Shown: positions 8,031-18,343 of the stretch, piece after piece
Layout: each line of letters opens with the position of its first letter
Position numbering within the stretch: the stretch's first letter is position 1
Assembly (NCBI RefSeq): GCF_004000215.1
Contig: NZ_RBVY01000005.1
Span: 124,001-188,000, forward strand
Direction of reading: 5' to 3'
Source of the DNA: Nitratireductor alexandrii
Lineage (GTDB): Bacteria > Pseudomonadota > Alphaproteobacteria > Rhizobiales > Rhizobiaceae
DNA length: 64,000 bases
Translations under genes and position numbers: made by a program
Notes under the pieces: generated by a model
What the model was told of the DNA's origin: nothing
Database searches by the model: none
Seen by the model: only the letters and a program-made list of their open reading frames with translations

Positions 8031-8999
8031 ATGGCTTCAACGGCACCAGACCTGACCCGCCGGGCGGCGATCCGCGCCACGCGCGCGCTGCAGAAGGTCA
8101 ATTACTGGCTGATCGCCAAAGTCACGCTCGGCTTGCTCGCCGTGTTGCGCCGGCTGCCGGGCGAAGCGGCCCTCGGCTTCCTCGATCGCGCCGCGCGCCG
8201 CGTCGGCCCGCTCGCCGGGCGCCACCGCACCGCGCTCGCCAATCTGCGCGCCGCCTATCCCGACAAGACCGAGGACGAATTGCAGGCGATCGCCTTGGAC
8301 ATGTGGGGCAACATGGCCCGGCTCGCCGGCGAATATGTCTTTCTGGAAAAGCTGCTCGAGGACGAGGATGAAAACGGCCTGCCCGCGCGGGTCGAGGTGG
8401 TCGGCGCCGACATCTTCCTCGCCTTGCGCGACAATCCGGCGCCGCGCATCCTGTTCACCGCCCATCTCGGCAATTTCGAGCTGCTGCCGATCATCGCGGC
8501 CAAATACGGCCTGCCGGTCAGCGCGCTCTATCGCGCCCCCAACAACCCCTATCTGGCGGCGGCGCTGATGGAAAAGCGCGAGGCCACGATGGGCGACCTG
8601 ATCGCCTCGCGCCCCGGCTCGGTGTTCGCGCTGGCGCGGGTGCTGGAGGATGGCGGCCATGTCGGCATGCTCGTCGACCAGAAATTCATCGACGGCGTGC
8701 CGACCACCTTCTTCGGCCGGCCCTGCCAGTCGAGCCCGGTGCTGGCCCGGCTGGCCAGGCAGTTCGACTGCGAGGTCCATCCCACCCGCTGCACGCGCCT
8801 GCCCGGCAACCGCTTCCGCATCGAGATCGGCGAGAAAATCGCGCTTCCGCGCACCGAAAAAGGCCGCGTCGACGTCCAGGCCGCCACCCAGGCCGTCAAC
8901 GATGTCGTGGAAGCCTGGGTGCGCGAGGACCCCGGCCAATGGATGTGGTTTCACCGCCGCTGGCAGATCAAGACGCACGGCAAGAAGCGCGGACGCTAG
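8031..8999 (+). CDS. lpxXL: Lipid A very-long-chain acyltransferase LpxXL
   Basis: This 322-residue protein is a lysophospholipid/lipid A acyltransferase of the HtrB/MsbB type. The catalytic H-x4-E motif is HLGNFE near residue 145, followed by a YRAPNNP substrate loop and the DQKFIDGVPTTFFG segment, all in the usual order. A hydrophobic stretch near residues 25-45 should anchor it in the inner membrane. As the last gene of the acpXL cluster it most likely moves the very long hydroxy acyl chain from AcpXL to lipid A. The ATG at 8031 has only a poor ribosome site (GGACGGCACG), so coupling to upstream translation is possible. A palindromic repeat begins two bases after the stop and may form the transcript end. 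Confidence 0.92.
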   Translation: MASTAPDLTRRAAIRATRALQKVNYWLIAKVTLGLLAVLRRLPGEAALGFLDRAARRVGPLAGRHRTALANLRAAYPDKTEDELQAIALDMWGNMARLAGEYVFLEKLLEDEDENGLPARVEVVGADIFLALRDNPAPRILFTAHLGNFELLPIIAAKYGLPVSALYRAPNNPYLAAALMEKREATMGDLIASRPGSVFALARVLEDGGHVGMLVDQKFIDGVPTTFFGRPCQSSPVLARLARQFDCEVHPTRCTRLPGNRFRIEIGEKIALPRTEKGRVDVQAATQAVNDVVEAWVREDPGQWMWFHRRWQIKTHGKKRGR

Positions 9000-9000
9000 C

Positions 9001-9067
9001 GCCGTTCTGCTTTTCACCGAATAGCAGAACGGCTTGATCTCATCGTCCAAACGCGTGTCCGAACGGC
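9001..9067. repeat. RIME-like palindromic repeat, copy 1
   Basis: This 67-bp unit begins with an 11-bp perfect stem, GCCGTTCTGCT at 9001-9011 pairing with AGCAGAACGGC at 9023-9033. It ends in GAACGGC, the inverted copy of its first seven bases. A second unit of the same length lies at 24294-24360 with about 53 of 67 identical bases and no gaps. It sits just after lpxXL. Rhizobial intergenic mosaic elements have this architecture (family knowledge); the class name is an inference. Confidence 0.75.
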
Positions 9068-9072
9068 CCGCG

Positions 9073-9912
9073 TCAGCGCGCCAAAAGGGTCAGGCAGGGC
9101 GGGTTTTCGATCGTCGAACGCGTCGTGCCGCCGAAAAACATCTCCTTCAGCCGCGAGTGGCTGAAGGCGCCGAGCACCAGCAGGTCGGCGCCCTTGTCGG
9201 TCACGGTCTGTGCGATGATCTCGGCAACGGACCGGTCGCCGGAACTGCGGTTTTCGACCGTCACCCGCGCGCCGTGCCGTGCCAGCGCGGCGGCGATCTC
9301 GGTGCCCGGAAGCGCGCCCTGCTCGCCCGGGCTGGCGACCGGATCCACGCTCAGGATCGTGGTCTCCTCCGCCTGCACGATCAGCGCCAGCGCGTCGAAC
9401 GCTGCGCGCGCCGCCTGGCGCGAACCGTTCCAGGCCAGCACGATCCGCTTGGCGTCCGTCGCCGCCGGGCCGCGCCACGGCACGACCAGCACCGGGCGCC
9501 CGGCCCCCTGGATCAGCGTTTCGATGTCGGGCGACCCCGAGGCGCCCTTTTCAGGTTCGACCTGGCCGGCGACCACGAGATCGCCGCAGCGCGCGCTCTC
9601 GAGCGCCGACAAGGCGCTGTCGCCGGAAAAACTGTACATGGAGCGCCACTCCCACGACACGCGCTCGCGCTTCATGCGCTGCGAAAACAGCTTTTCCAGC
9701 CTGGCCGCGCGTTCGCGGCTCATCTCCTCCTCCGCGCCCATCAAGGTGGCGTCGGGAAAACCCATCGGCGAGGCCACCGGCACCGGCAGCGCCTCGGCGT
9801 GGACGCCGATCAAATGCGCGTCCGATTTCTGGGCGAACGCGACGGCGACGTCGAGCGCTCGCCGGGCATCGTCCTCGTCCTGCAGCACGGTGACAATCGT
9901 TTTGTAGACCAT
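9073..9912 (-). CDS. Tandem universal stress protein
   Basis: This 279-residue protein contains two UspA domains, roughly residues 1-145 and 155-279. The C-terminal domain carries the ATP-binding-like signature GAFSHSRLKEMFFGGTTRS, and the first ends in PVLVVPW. Two-domain Usp proteins of this size are common in alphaproteobacteria, often induced by low oxygen, and act in the cytoplasm. The ATG at 9912 follows an AGGTTGCC site. A FixK/FNR-type box lies at 9985-9998, 73-86 bases upstream, which fits oxygen-controlled expression. It points the same way as the CinA-like gene but has its own promoter region. Confidence 0.9.
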   Translation of the reverse strand: MVYKTIVTVLQDEDDARRALDVAVAFAQKSDAHLIGVHAEALPVPVASPMGFPDATLMGAEEEMSRERAARLEKLFSQRMKRERVSWEWRSMYSFSGDSALSALESARCGDLVVAGQVEPEKGASGSPDIETLIQGAGRPVLVVPWRGPAATDAKRIVLAWNGSRQAARAAFDALALIVQAEETTILSVDPVASPGEQGALPGTEIAAALARHGARVTVENRSSGDRSVAEIIAQTVTDKGADLLVLGAFSHSRLKEMFFGGTTRSTIENPPCLTLLAR

Positions 9913-9984
9913 GGCAACCTCCGTTCACGCCGGCGCGCCGGCTGTCCTCGGCAAAACCCTAATCTACATCGTTGCGTTCCGCTT

Positions 9985-9998
9985 TTGATCAAAATCAG
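9985..9998. promoter_or_regulatory. FixK/FNR-type anaerobox before the universal stress protein gene
   Basis: The sequence TTGATCAAAATCAG matches the TTGAT-N4-ATCAA consensus of FNR, FnrN and FixK at 9 of 10 fixed positions. It lies within the 101-bp gap between the CinA-like stop and the stress protein start. The place fits a class II activation site if transcription starts near 9950. It overlaps the perfect palindrome TTTTGATCAAAA at 9983-9994. Confidence 0.55.
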
Positions 9999-10013
9999 CA
10001 CGCAGGGAAAAAA

Positions 10014-10763
10014 TCAGCCTTTGGCCGCCGGCCCCGTCAGCCCGGCCACCATCCGGCGCACCGCCTCCTCGGCCGGCGCCAGCGCCTCGGGCGTGCGGGC
10101 GCGCACCACCAGCTCGGTCCAGAACGTGCCGTCGAGATATTTCGGATAGGAGCCGATGATCGTATCGGGATATTGTTTCTGGATCTCGCCCAGCGGCCCG
10201 CCGATCGTGCCCTCCCCGGCCGGACAGTGGATCGAGGCCGAAATCAACCGGGTCCCGGTCTTCAGGCCCGGCACGACAGTGTCGAGCATGGCTTGGAAGA
10301 TCGACGGCACGCCGGCCATGACGTGAACGTTGCCGATCCTGAACCCGGGCGCGACCGACACCGGATTGTCGATATGAACGGCACCGCGCGGCATCCGCGC
10401 CATGCGCTGGCGCGCCTCGGTGAACTCCATCCCGCGCTCGGCGTAGTTTTGCGCCAGCATGGCATAGGCGCGTTCGTCATGCTCGCACGGCAGTCCGAAC
10501 GCCTTGGCGACCGCGTCGGCGGTGATGTCGTCGTGAGTCGGCCCGATGCCGCCGGTGGTGAACACATAGGTGTAGCGCGCCCTGATCGCGTTCAGCGCCT
10601 CGACGATGGCGTCCTCGTCGTCGGCCACGATGCGCACCTCCTTCAGGTCGATGCCGATCGCCGTCATGATGTCGGCCAAATGGCCGATATTGCGGTCCTT
10701 GGTCCGCCCCGACAGGATCTCGTCGCCGATGACGAGCATGGCCGCTGTTACGATGTCGCTCAT
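10014..10763 (-). CDS. CinA N-terminal/MoaB-like molybdopterin-binding protein
   Basis: This 249-residue protein has the MoCF (MogA/MoaB) fold seen in the N-terminal half of CinA. Key motifs are VIGDEILSG and the [11 protein letters not shown] loop near residue 70. It lacks the C-terminal nicotinamide-nucleotide amidase domain found in full CinA (about 400 residues), so it represents the stand-alone form often annotated as competence/damage-inducible protein A. That domain has ADP-ribose pyrophosphatase activity in characterised CinA proteins. I chose the ATG at 10763 because AGGAAG lies five bases upstream; a frame open further upstream has no such site. It is probably cytoplasmic. Confidence 0.87.
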   Translation of the reverse strand: MSDIVTAAMLVIGDEILSGRTKDRNIGHLADIMTAIGIDLKEVRIVADDEDAIVEALNAIRARYTYVFTTGGIGPTHDDITADAVAKAFGLPCEHDERAYAMLAQNYAERGMEFTEARQRMARMPRGAVHIDNPVSVAPGFRIGNVHVMAGVPSIFQAMLDTVVPGLKTGTRLISASIHCPAGEGTIGGPLGEIQKQYPDTIIGSYPKYLDGTFWTELVVRARTPEALAPAEEAVRRMVAGLTGPAAKG

Positions 10764-10951
10764 CTGCTTCCTTTCATGCCCTGCCATCGCCCCATAGCGC
10801 CGTCCGCCGGCAGGGGCAATCGCGGTCACTCGGTGAACGAACCGTCACCGATCCCCCACTTTTATCGAACGATAGCGCTCCGCACATAGGAACCATGGCC
10901 CGGCACGACAGTTGTCGGACCGTGAGACACCGACAGTCAGGAGACGATTTG

Positions 10952-11551
10952 ATGACCAAACTACTGGTGCTTTATTATTCGAGCTGGGGCCACATGGAAG
11001 CGATGGCCAAGGCCGCCGCCGAGGGCGCGCGCGAGGCCGGGGTCGATGTCACGGTGAAACGGGTGCCCGAACTGGTGCCCGAAGACGTGGCCAAGGCCGC
11101 GCACTACAAGCTCGACCAGGACGCGCCGATCGCCGAGCCGTCCGAACTCGCCGACTATGACGGCATCATTTTCGGCATCTCGACACGCTACGGCGCCATG
11201 GCCGCCCAGATGAAGAATTTTCTCGACCAGACCGGCTCGCTGTGGGCCAAGGGCGCGCTGATCGACAAGGTCGCCTCGGTGATGTCGTCGACCGCGACCC
11301 AGCATGGCGGTGCCGAATTCGCCCTGATCAGCACCCAGGTGTCGCTGCAGCACCACGGCATGATCATCGTGCCCCTGTCCTACGCCTATGACGGGCAAAG
11401 CGGCAACGACGTCGTGCGCGGCGGCGCGCCCTACGGCATGACCACGACCAGCAACACGGACGGCTCGCGCATGCCGTCGAAACAGGAACTGGAGGGCGCG
11501 CGCTTCCAGGGCAAGCGCGTGGCCGAACTCACCGCGCGCCTGCACGGCTGA
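10952..11551 (+). CDS. wrbA: NAD(P)H:quinone oxidoreductase WrbA
   Basis: This 199-residue flavodoxin-like protein starts with the FMN-binding loop [14 protein letters not shown] and contains [21 protein letters not shown] and the [11 protein letters not shown] loop typical of WrbA. It reduces quinones by two electrons with NAD(P)H and protects against oxidative stress. The ATG at 10952 follows a GGAGA site. It is transcribed divergently from the CinA-like gene, with a 188-bp shared upstream region in which I see no clear operator. Confidence 0.93.
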   Translation: MTKLLVLYYSSWGHMEAMAKAAAEGAREAGVDVTVKRVPELVPEDVAKAAHYKLDQDAPIAEPSELADYDGIIFGISTRYGAMAAQMKNFLDQTGSLWAKGALIDKVASVMSSTATQHGGAEFALISTQVSLQHHGMIIVPLSYAYDGQSGNDVVRGGAPYGMTTTSNTDGSRMPSKQELEGARFQGKRVAELTARLHG

Positions 11552-11666
11552 CAGCGCCGGCCATGACGCCCGCGGGCGGCTTTCGGGTCGCCCGCGGGCA
11601 CGCGAACCAATCGCGCGCCGATTTCCTTTGCCGAACCGGCGCATTCGCGCCATTGTCGCGCGCAGC

Positions 11667-12032
11667 ATGACGACGAACGAGCCCGACGATGCCGCACTCG
11701 CCGCCCGCTACAGGGACGCGATCGAGGCGGAGCTGGCGCAGCTTGAGGCGCAGTCGCACGACACGGCCGCCGACCGCGCCCCGGTCGAACTCGACCAGCA
11801 AAGCGTCGGCCGGCTGTCGCGCATGGATGCCATGCAGCACCAGGCCATGGCCCAGGCGGTCGAACAGCGCCGCCAGGCACGCCAGACCCGGCTGGGCGCG
11901 GCGCTCAAGCGCATGGAGACGGGCGATTTCGGCTCTTGCCTCGACTGCGGCGCCTTCATCGGCTGGAAGCGCCTCGACGTCGACCCGACCGTGCCGCTGT
12001 GCGTGGCCTGCGCCGGCAGGTCGGGCCGTTGA
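11667..12032 (+). CDS. DksA/TraR-family C4 zinc finger protein
   Basis: This 121-residue protein has a helical N-terminal part rich in Gln and Ala and a C-terminal four-Cys finger, CLDCG and CVAC, separated by about 20 residues. That is the DksA/TraR zinc finger. Proteins of this family enter the RNA polymerase secondary channel and alter promoter choice. It is shorter than DksA (about 150 residues) and lacks a clear DxxDxA coiled-coil tip, so its activity may differ. I chose ATG 11667 over the in-frame start at 11628 for length; neither has a strong ribosome site. It follows wrbA by 115 bases on the same strand. Confidence 0.8.
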   Translation: MTTNEPDDAALAARYRDAIEAELAQLEAQSHDTAADRAPVELDQQSVGRLSRMDAMQHQAMAQAVEQRRQARQTRLGAALKRMETGDFGSCLDCGAFIGWKRLDVDPTVPLCVACAGRSGR

Positions 12033-12147
12033 AAAGCACTCGAACGGCCCCACAGCCAGGGCACGCGTCAAAAACCCGGTTTCGTGTGCCGGCCGGTTCC
12101 CAACCCAGCTTGCCCTGTTATAGGCTCGCAACCGTGTTACCGGAGCC

Positions 12148-13116
12148 TTGCCCTTGCTGACCTTCTTGTTGTGGTTCGTCCTGGTGGCGGTCGTCCTCGT
12201 CGCCGCCGTCGCGGCCTATTTTGCCTGGAGGACCGGGAAACTCGCCGCCGATGCCGAACGGGCCGTGCCGCAAACCGGCAAGACGCTCGAGATCGACGGC
12301 GACACGATCCACTATGTCGAGCAAGGCCGGGGCCCGCCGATCCTGTTCATCCACGGGCTCGGCGGCCAACTGCATCATTTCCGCCAGCCGCTTTTCCCGC
12401 TCCTGGCCGACGACTTTCGCCTGATCGCGATCGACCGGCCCGGCTCGGGCTATTCGACGAGGCGCGGCAGCGCGGCCGACATCGGCGACCAGGCCCGGGT
12501 GATCGCCGCCTTCATCGACCGGCTCGGGCTGCAAAAGCCGCTGCTGGTCGGGCATTCGCTCGGCGGCGCGATCGCCCTGCGCGTCGCGCTCGATTTTCCC
12601 GACAAGGTCGCCGGTCTGGCGCTGCTCGCCCCGCTCACCCACCACCAGGACGAAAAACCGAGCGGCTTCAAGGGGCTCGACATTCCCTCGCCCGCCATGC
12701 GCGCTTTGCTTGCCCATACGGTTGCGATCCCGATCGCGCTCAGGCAGGCCGAGGCCACGCTCGATTTCGTCTTCGGCCCGCAGACGGTTCCGGATGATTA
12801 CGCGATCGGCGGCGGCGGTTATCTCGGCCTCAGGCCGAGCCATTTTGCCGCCACGGCGGCCGATTTCGTCGCCGCGCAGACCGCCATGCCGGGCCAGCAG
12901 ACCCGCTACGGCGCGCTCGCCATGCCGGTCGGCATTCTGTTCGGCGACGCCGACCGGGTGCTCGACCACGCCGTGCACGGGCTCGCGATGCGCGATGCGG
13001 TCGAAGGGCTCGATCTGGAGATCCTGGACGGTATCGGCCACATGCCGCAATTCGTCGAGCCGGCGCGCACCGCCGGTTTCATCCGCCGCATGGCGCAAAA
13101 GACTTTCGCCGCCTGA
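12148..13116 (+). CDS. Membrane-anchored alpha/beta hydrolase
   Basis: This protein of about 322 residues has an N-terminal hydrophobic segment (residues 3-25) followed by an alpha/beta hydrolase fold. The nucleophile elbow is GHSLGG, the acid is probably Asp in FGDADRVLD, and the catalytic His lies in DGIGHMPQFVEP; the HGLGGQ oxyanion segment is also present. Only TTG starts fit: 12148, or 12154, which lies a better eight bases after GGAG. It resembles haloalkane dehalogenase or esterase relatives, but the substrate cannot be read. The tRNA-Thr gene lies 62 bases downstream on the opposite strand. Confidence 0.82.
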   Translation: MPLLTFLLWFVLVAVVLVAAVAAYFAWRTGKLAADAERAVPQTGKTLEIDGDTIHYVEQGRGPPILFIHGLGGQLHHFRQPLFPLLADDFRLIAIDRPGSGYSTRRGSAADIGDQARVIAAFIDRLGLQKPLLVGHSLGGAIALRVALDFPDKVAGLALLAPLTHHQDEKPSGFKGLDIPSPAMRALLAHTVAIPIALRQAEATLDFVFGPQTVPDDYAIGGGGYLGLRPSHFAATAADFVAAQTAMPGQQTRYGALAMPVGILFGDADRVLDHAVHGLAMRDAVEGLDLEILDGIGHMPQFVEPARTAGFIRRMAQKTFAA

Positions 13117-13178
13117 ACGTTCCCATCCGCGCCGGCCGCGCACGCCACAGTGCCCGAGCCACGGACCTACAGGAAAAA

Positions 13179-13254
13179 TGGTGCCCCCGGCAGGGATCGA
13201 ACCCGCGACCTTCGGTTTACAAAACCGCTGCTCTACCAGCTGAGCTACAAGGGC
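13179..13254 (-). tRNA. tRNA-Thr (TGT)
   Basis: The minus strand gives a 76-nt cloverleaf beginning GCCCTTGTAGCTCAGC and ending with encoded CCA. The acceptor arm, the D arm with GGTAGAGC, the T loop GGTTCGATCC and the anticodon loop TTTGTAA give anticodon TGT, which reads ACA. The top pair of the anticodon stem is a G-A mismatch. It lies between the hydrolase and NAD kinase genes, opposite in strand to both. Confidence 0.95.
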
Positions 13255-13401
13255 ACGCCCGTCCGTTACCATATTTCCCCGGCCAGTAAAGGGGTTCGCG
13301 CGGCGTTTGTCGCCCGTCCCCCGGCTTTGCCTGATGCCCGGCGCGTGCTAACCGGCTCCCTGCGCGCCATTGCCGTGTCGCGCCCATGGAGGGAGATCGA
13401 G

Positions 13402-14175
13402 GTGAGTGGAAACCCGCCGAGCCTGGCCTTTATTTCGGCCGACACGCCGGATGCGCGCGAAGCCGCCAGCCGCCTGTCCTCGCTCTACGGGCAGGAACGG
13501 CTCGAGGATGCCGACGTCATCGTCGCGCTCGGCGGCGACGGTTTCATGCTCCAGACCCTGCACAAGATGATGAGCTCGGGCCGCAGCATCTACGGGATGA
13601 ACCGCGGCACGATCGGTTTCTTGATGAACGAATATCACGAAACCGACCTGCGCGAACGGATCGAGGACGCGGTCGCCGAAACCATCCGGCCGCTGCACAT
13701 GCACACCGTCGACACGGACGGCAACACGACCGACGCGCTCGCCATCAACGAGGTATCGCTGCTGCGCCAATCCTACCAGGCGGCCAAGATCCGCATCACG
13801 ATCGACGGCAAGGTGCGCCTCGACGAGCTGATCTGCGACGGCGTCATGGTCGCGACGCCGGCCGGCTCGACAGCCTACAACCTGTCGGCGCAAGGTCCGA
13901 TCCTGCCGCTGGAAGCGCCGCTTCTGGCCCTGACCCCGGTCAGCGCCTTCCGGCCGCGGCGCTGGCGCGGCGCATTGATTCCCAACCGCTCGACCGTCCG
14001 CTTCGACGTGCTGGAGCCGCAAAAACGCCCCGTCAACGCGGTCGCCGACCATACCGAGATCAAGTCGGTCGCTTCGGTGACCGTGCGCGAGGCGCACGAC
14101 GCGACCGCCACCCTCCTGTTCGACGCCAGCCATAGCTGGGACGAGCGTATCCTGTCCGAGCAGTTCCGCTACTGA
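13402..14175 (+). CDS. nadK: NAD kinase
   Basis: This 257-residue protein phosphorylates NAD to NADP with ATP. The GGDG motif lies in ALGGDGFMLQT, followed by NRGTIGFLMNE and the substrate loop DGVMVATPAGSTAYNLS. Length and order match the short proteobacterial NAD kinases. I place the start at GTG 13402 because GGAGGGAG lies about ten bases upstream; a frame open from 13150 would translate through the tRNA gene and is not credible. The gene is monocistronic, with tRNA-Thr behind and the helicase gene 180-225 bases ahead. Confidence 0.95.
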   Translation: MSGNPPSLAFISADTPDAREAASRLSSLYGQERLEDADVIVALGGDGFMLQTLHKMMSSGRSIYGMNRGTIGFLMNEYHETDLRERIEDAVAETIRPLHMHTVDTDGNTTDALAINEVSLLRQSYQAAKIRITIDGKVRLDELICDGVMVATPAGSTAYNLSAQGPILPLEAPLLALTPVSAFRPRRWRGALIPNRSTVRFDVLEPQKRPVNAVADHTEIKSVASVTVREAHDATATLLFDASHSWDERILSEQFRY

Positions 14176-14400
14176 CCGCCCCCGGCGGTCTGGCCGGCCA
14201 TGCCCGGCGGAAACGCGCCAAACCGAAAAAAAACCGCCCGAATCGAGGCCCAGGCGGCGGCGGGAGCGGCGATATTGGAGGGAAACGGTTGACTTTCCGG
14301 CCCATGCAACGTAACGCCAGCTTCAGAAAGCGGGCTTGAGTGCCCTGCTTGCCGCGTGCGACGTGCCCGGCAACACAAGCCAAAAAGACATTTCAGCATC

Positions 14401-15921
<1,521 letters not shown>

Positions 15922-16143
15922 ACCGCGCAAGCCGGTTCACGCCCCGTTCGCAACGCCTGCCGCGAACGACGGTCCCCGCCGGCGGCTCGCGATCGCCTCG
16001 CGGCATCGTCGACGCCATCGCCGGGTCCGCAACAAAGCCGGCGGCACGCAGTTATCCCTCAAAGATGGGGCCATGCCCGCATGATCGCGGCGCCTGCCCG
16101 CTCCACCGGCGGCGAGCCCCGGTCAAAACCGTGAACGCGACGC

Positions 16144-16524
16144 TCAGACGGCTCCGCGCGCCTCGGCCAGCGCCTTGAGGTCGGCCGGTTTCAGCTCCAC
16201 CGACTCGCCGCAGCCGCAGGCCGAGGACTGGTTGGGATTGGAAAAGGTGAAGCCGGAGCGCAGCGTCGTCACCTCGTAGCCCATTTCCGTTCCGAGCAGG
16301 AACAGGCTCGCTTCCGGTGCGACATAGACATGCGCGCCGCCGTGTTCGACATGGTCGTCCTTGGGGTCGGCCTCGGTCACCAGGTCGACCGTATATTCCA
16401 TGCCGGCACAGCCGCCCTTCTTGATGCCGACGCGCACGCCCTGCGCGCCGTCGCGGCTATCGACGATCTCGCGCACCCGCGCGGCCGCCGCCTCCGTTAT
16501 CGAAATGACCTGAAACCGGCCCAT
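16144..16524 (-). CDS. sufA: A-type iron-sulfur carrier SufA
   Basis: This 126-residue HesB/IscA-family protein has the three conserved cysteines: one in KKGGCAGMEY and two in the C-terminal SACGCGES. These bind and deliver Fe-S clusters to target proteins. The ATG at 16524 follows AGGA after GGAGA. It is the last gene of the suf operon, 93 bases after sufT, matching the rhizobial order. It acts in the cytoplasm with the SufBCD scaffold. Confidence 0.93.
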   Translation of the reverse strand: MGRFQVISITEAAAARVREIVDSRDGAQGVRVGIKKGGCAGMEYTVDLVTEADPKDDHVEHGGAHVYVAPEASLFLLGTEMGYEVTTLRSGFTFSNPNQSSACGCGESVELKPADLKALAEARGAV

Positions 16525-16617
16525 GATCCTGTCTCCATTGCGCGCGGATTCAAGGTCCGCCCAATGATGATTCCGACCTTAAGATGGGGAAGATTCGCCT
16601 CGTGCGCAACCCGCCGG

Positions 16618-16995
16618 TCAATACCAGCCGACCGCGATCTGGGCTTCTTCCGACATCCGGTCGGGGGTCCAGGGCGGGTCGAACACCATGCTGACCTCGA
16701 CGCCGGACACGCCCTCCACGGTGCCGACCGCGTTTTCCACCCAGCCCGGCATCTCGCCGGCGACCGGACAGCCAGGCGCCGTCAGCGTCATCTCGATCCT
16801 GACCGAGCGGTCGTCCTCGATATCGATCTTGTAGATCAGGCCGAGTTCGTAGATGTCGGCCGGAATCTCGGGATCGTAGACGGTCTTGATCGCGGCGATG
16901 ATGTCGTCGGTCAGCCGCGCAAGCTCGTCCTGCGGAAGGGCCGAGGCCTGTGCCGGCACCGGTTCGGCCTGCTGTGTGGTGGTGTCGTCGCTCAT
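16618..16995 (-). CDS. sufT: SUF system assembly protein SufT (DUF59/MIP18)
   Basis: This protein of about 125 residues contains a MIP18 (DUF59) domain with the DPEIPADIYELGLIY segment, MTLTAPGCPVAG with its conserved Cys, and VSMVFDPPWTPDRM. SufT helps mature Fe-S proteins, often those with high demand. Two starts fit: ATG 16995 (chosen, with GAG upstream) or ATG 17004, which overlaps the sufS stop as ATGA and adds three residues. Either way translation is coupled to sufS. Confidence 0.9.
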   Translation of the reverse strand: MSDDTTTQQAEPVPAQASALPQDELARLTDDIIAAIKTVYDPEIPADIYELGLIYKIDIEDDRSVRIEMTLTAPGCPVAGEMPGWVENAVGTVEGVSGVEVSMVFDPPWTPDRMSEEAQIAVGWY

Positions 16996-17000
16996 CTCGT

Positions 17001-18242
17001 TCATCCGAAAAATGTCCGCGCCTTCTCCAGCGCCTCGACCAGGGCGTCGACCTCGGCCCGGGTGTTGTAGAGGCCGAAGGAAGCCCTGCATGTGGAGGTC
17101 ACGCCGAACCGCTTCAACAGCGGCTGGGCGCAATGAGTGCCGGCCCTGACCGCCACCCCGGCGCGGTCGATCACCATCGACACGTCATGGGCGTGAATAC
17201 CTGCCAGCTCGAAGGAGATAATCGCCCCCTTGTCCGGCGCATTGCCCAGAATGCGCAGTGCGTTCACCCCGCGCAGACGCTCCTGGGCATAGTCGCGCAG
17301 CTCGGCCTCGTAGGCGGCGATGCGCGCCCGGCCGATCGATTCTACATAGTCGATCGCCGCGCCAAGCCCGATCGCCTGGGCGATCGGCGGCGTTCCGGCC
17401 TCGAAGCGATGCGGCGGGTGGTTGTAGGTCACGCCCTCCATCGCCACGTCCTCGATCATCTCGCCGCCGCCCTGGAACGGGATCGTCGCCTCCAGCGCCT
17501 CCATGCGGCCGTAGAGCACGCCGATGCCGGAGGGACCGTAGAGCTTGTGGCCGGTAAACACATAGAAGTCGCAGCCCAGCTCCTGGACGTCGACCGGCAT
17601 GTGCACGGCCGCCTGGCTGCCGTCGACCAGCACCTTGATGCCGCGCTCATGCGCGATGCGGCAGATCTCGCGGATCGGCACCACCGTGCCGAGCACGTTC
17701 GACATGTGGGTGATCGCGACCAGCTTGGTGCGCTCGGTCAGGCATTTCTCGAACGCGTCGAGATGAAACACCCCCTCCTCGTCGACGGGAGCCCATACCA
17801 GTTTCGCGCCCTGGCGTTCGCGGATGAAATGCCACGGCACGATATTGGAGTGGTGTTCCATGATCGACAGGACGATCTCGTCGCCCTCGCCGATATGCGG
17901 CATGCCCCAGCCATAGGCGATGGTGTTGATCGCCTCGGTCGCGTTCTTGGTGAAGACGATCTCGTCGACGCTCGCCGCGTTGACGAAGCCGCGCACCGTC
18001 TCGCGCGCCTTCTCATAGGCGTCGGTCGCCGCATTGGACAGAAAATGCAGGCCGCGATGCACATTGGCGTATTCGGCGCCATAGGTGTGGGCGATCGCGT
18101 CGAGCACGGCCTGCGGCTTTTGCGCCGAGGCGCCATTGTCGAGATAGACCAGCGGCTTGCCGTAGACCTCGCGCGCGAGGATGGGAAAGTCGCGGCGGAT
18201 CGCCTCGACGTCGTAGGGAGCGGAATCGACTTTCTGGTCCAT
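17001..18242 (-). CDS. sufS: Cysteine desulfurase SufS
   Basis: This 413-residue PLP enzyme is a class II cysteine desulfurase. The PLP Lys is in FTGHKLYGPSG, and the persulfide Cys in RAGTHCAQP. It takes sulfur from cysteine and supplies it to SufB. The start at ATG 18242 follows AGGACC closely; an in-frame upstream start at 18272 lacks a site. It lies 102 bases after sufD. The operon also encodes a second, NifS/IscS-like desulfurase at its head (22133-23296). No sufE gene is visible in the window, so the sulfur acceptor is unclear. Confidence 0.95.
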   Translation of the reverse strand: MDQKVDSAPYDVEAIRRDFPILAREVYGKPLVYLDNGASAQKPQAVLDAIAHTYGAEYANVHRGLHFLSNAATDAYEKARETVRGFVNAASVDEIVFTKNATEAINTIAYGWGMPHIGEGDEIVLSIMEHHSNIVPWHFIRERQGAKLVWAPVDEEGVFHLDAFEKCLTERTKLVAITHMSNVLGTVVPIREICRIAHERGIKVLVDGSQAAVHMPVDVQELGCDFYVFTGHKLYGPSGIGVLYGRMEALEATIPFQGGGEMIEDVAMEGVTYNHPPHRFEAGTPPIAQAIGLGAAIDYVESIGRARIAAYEAELRDYAQERLRGVNALRILGNAPDKGAIISFELAGIHAHDVSMVIDRAGVAVRAGTHCAQPLLKRFGVTSTCRASFGLYNTRAEVDALVEALEKARTFFG

Positions 18243-18343
18243 GGTCCTGCTACTCCCGATTGCTTGGCCCACAGGCCGGCTGCGGACCGCTCATGCCGGC
18301 AAGGCCGGCGTAAACCGCCGAGGCCGCCCCGCTTCGCCCGGCG

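Noticed and set aside
9001-9033. The hairpin after lpxXL as a simple terminator
   Set aside because: No T run follows, and the same unit recurs elsewhere, so it is better described as a repeat element, though it might also end transcripts.
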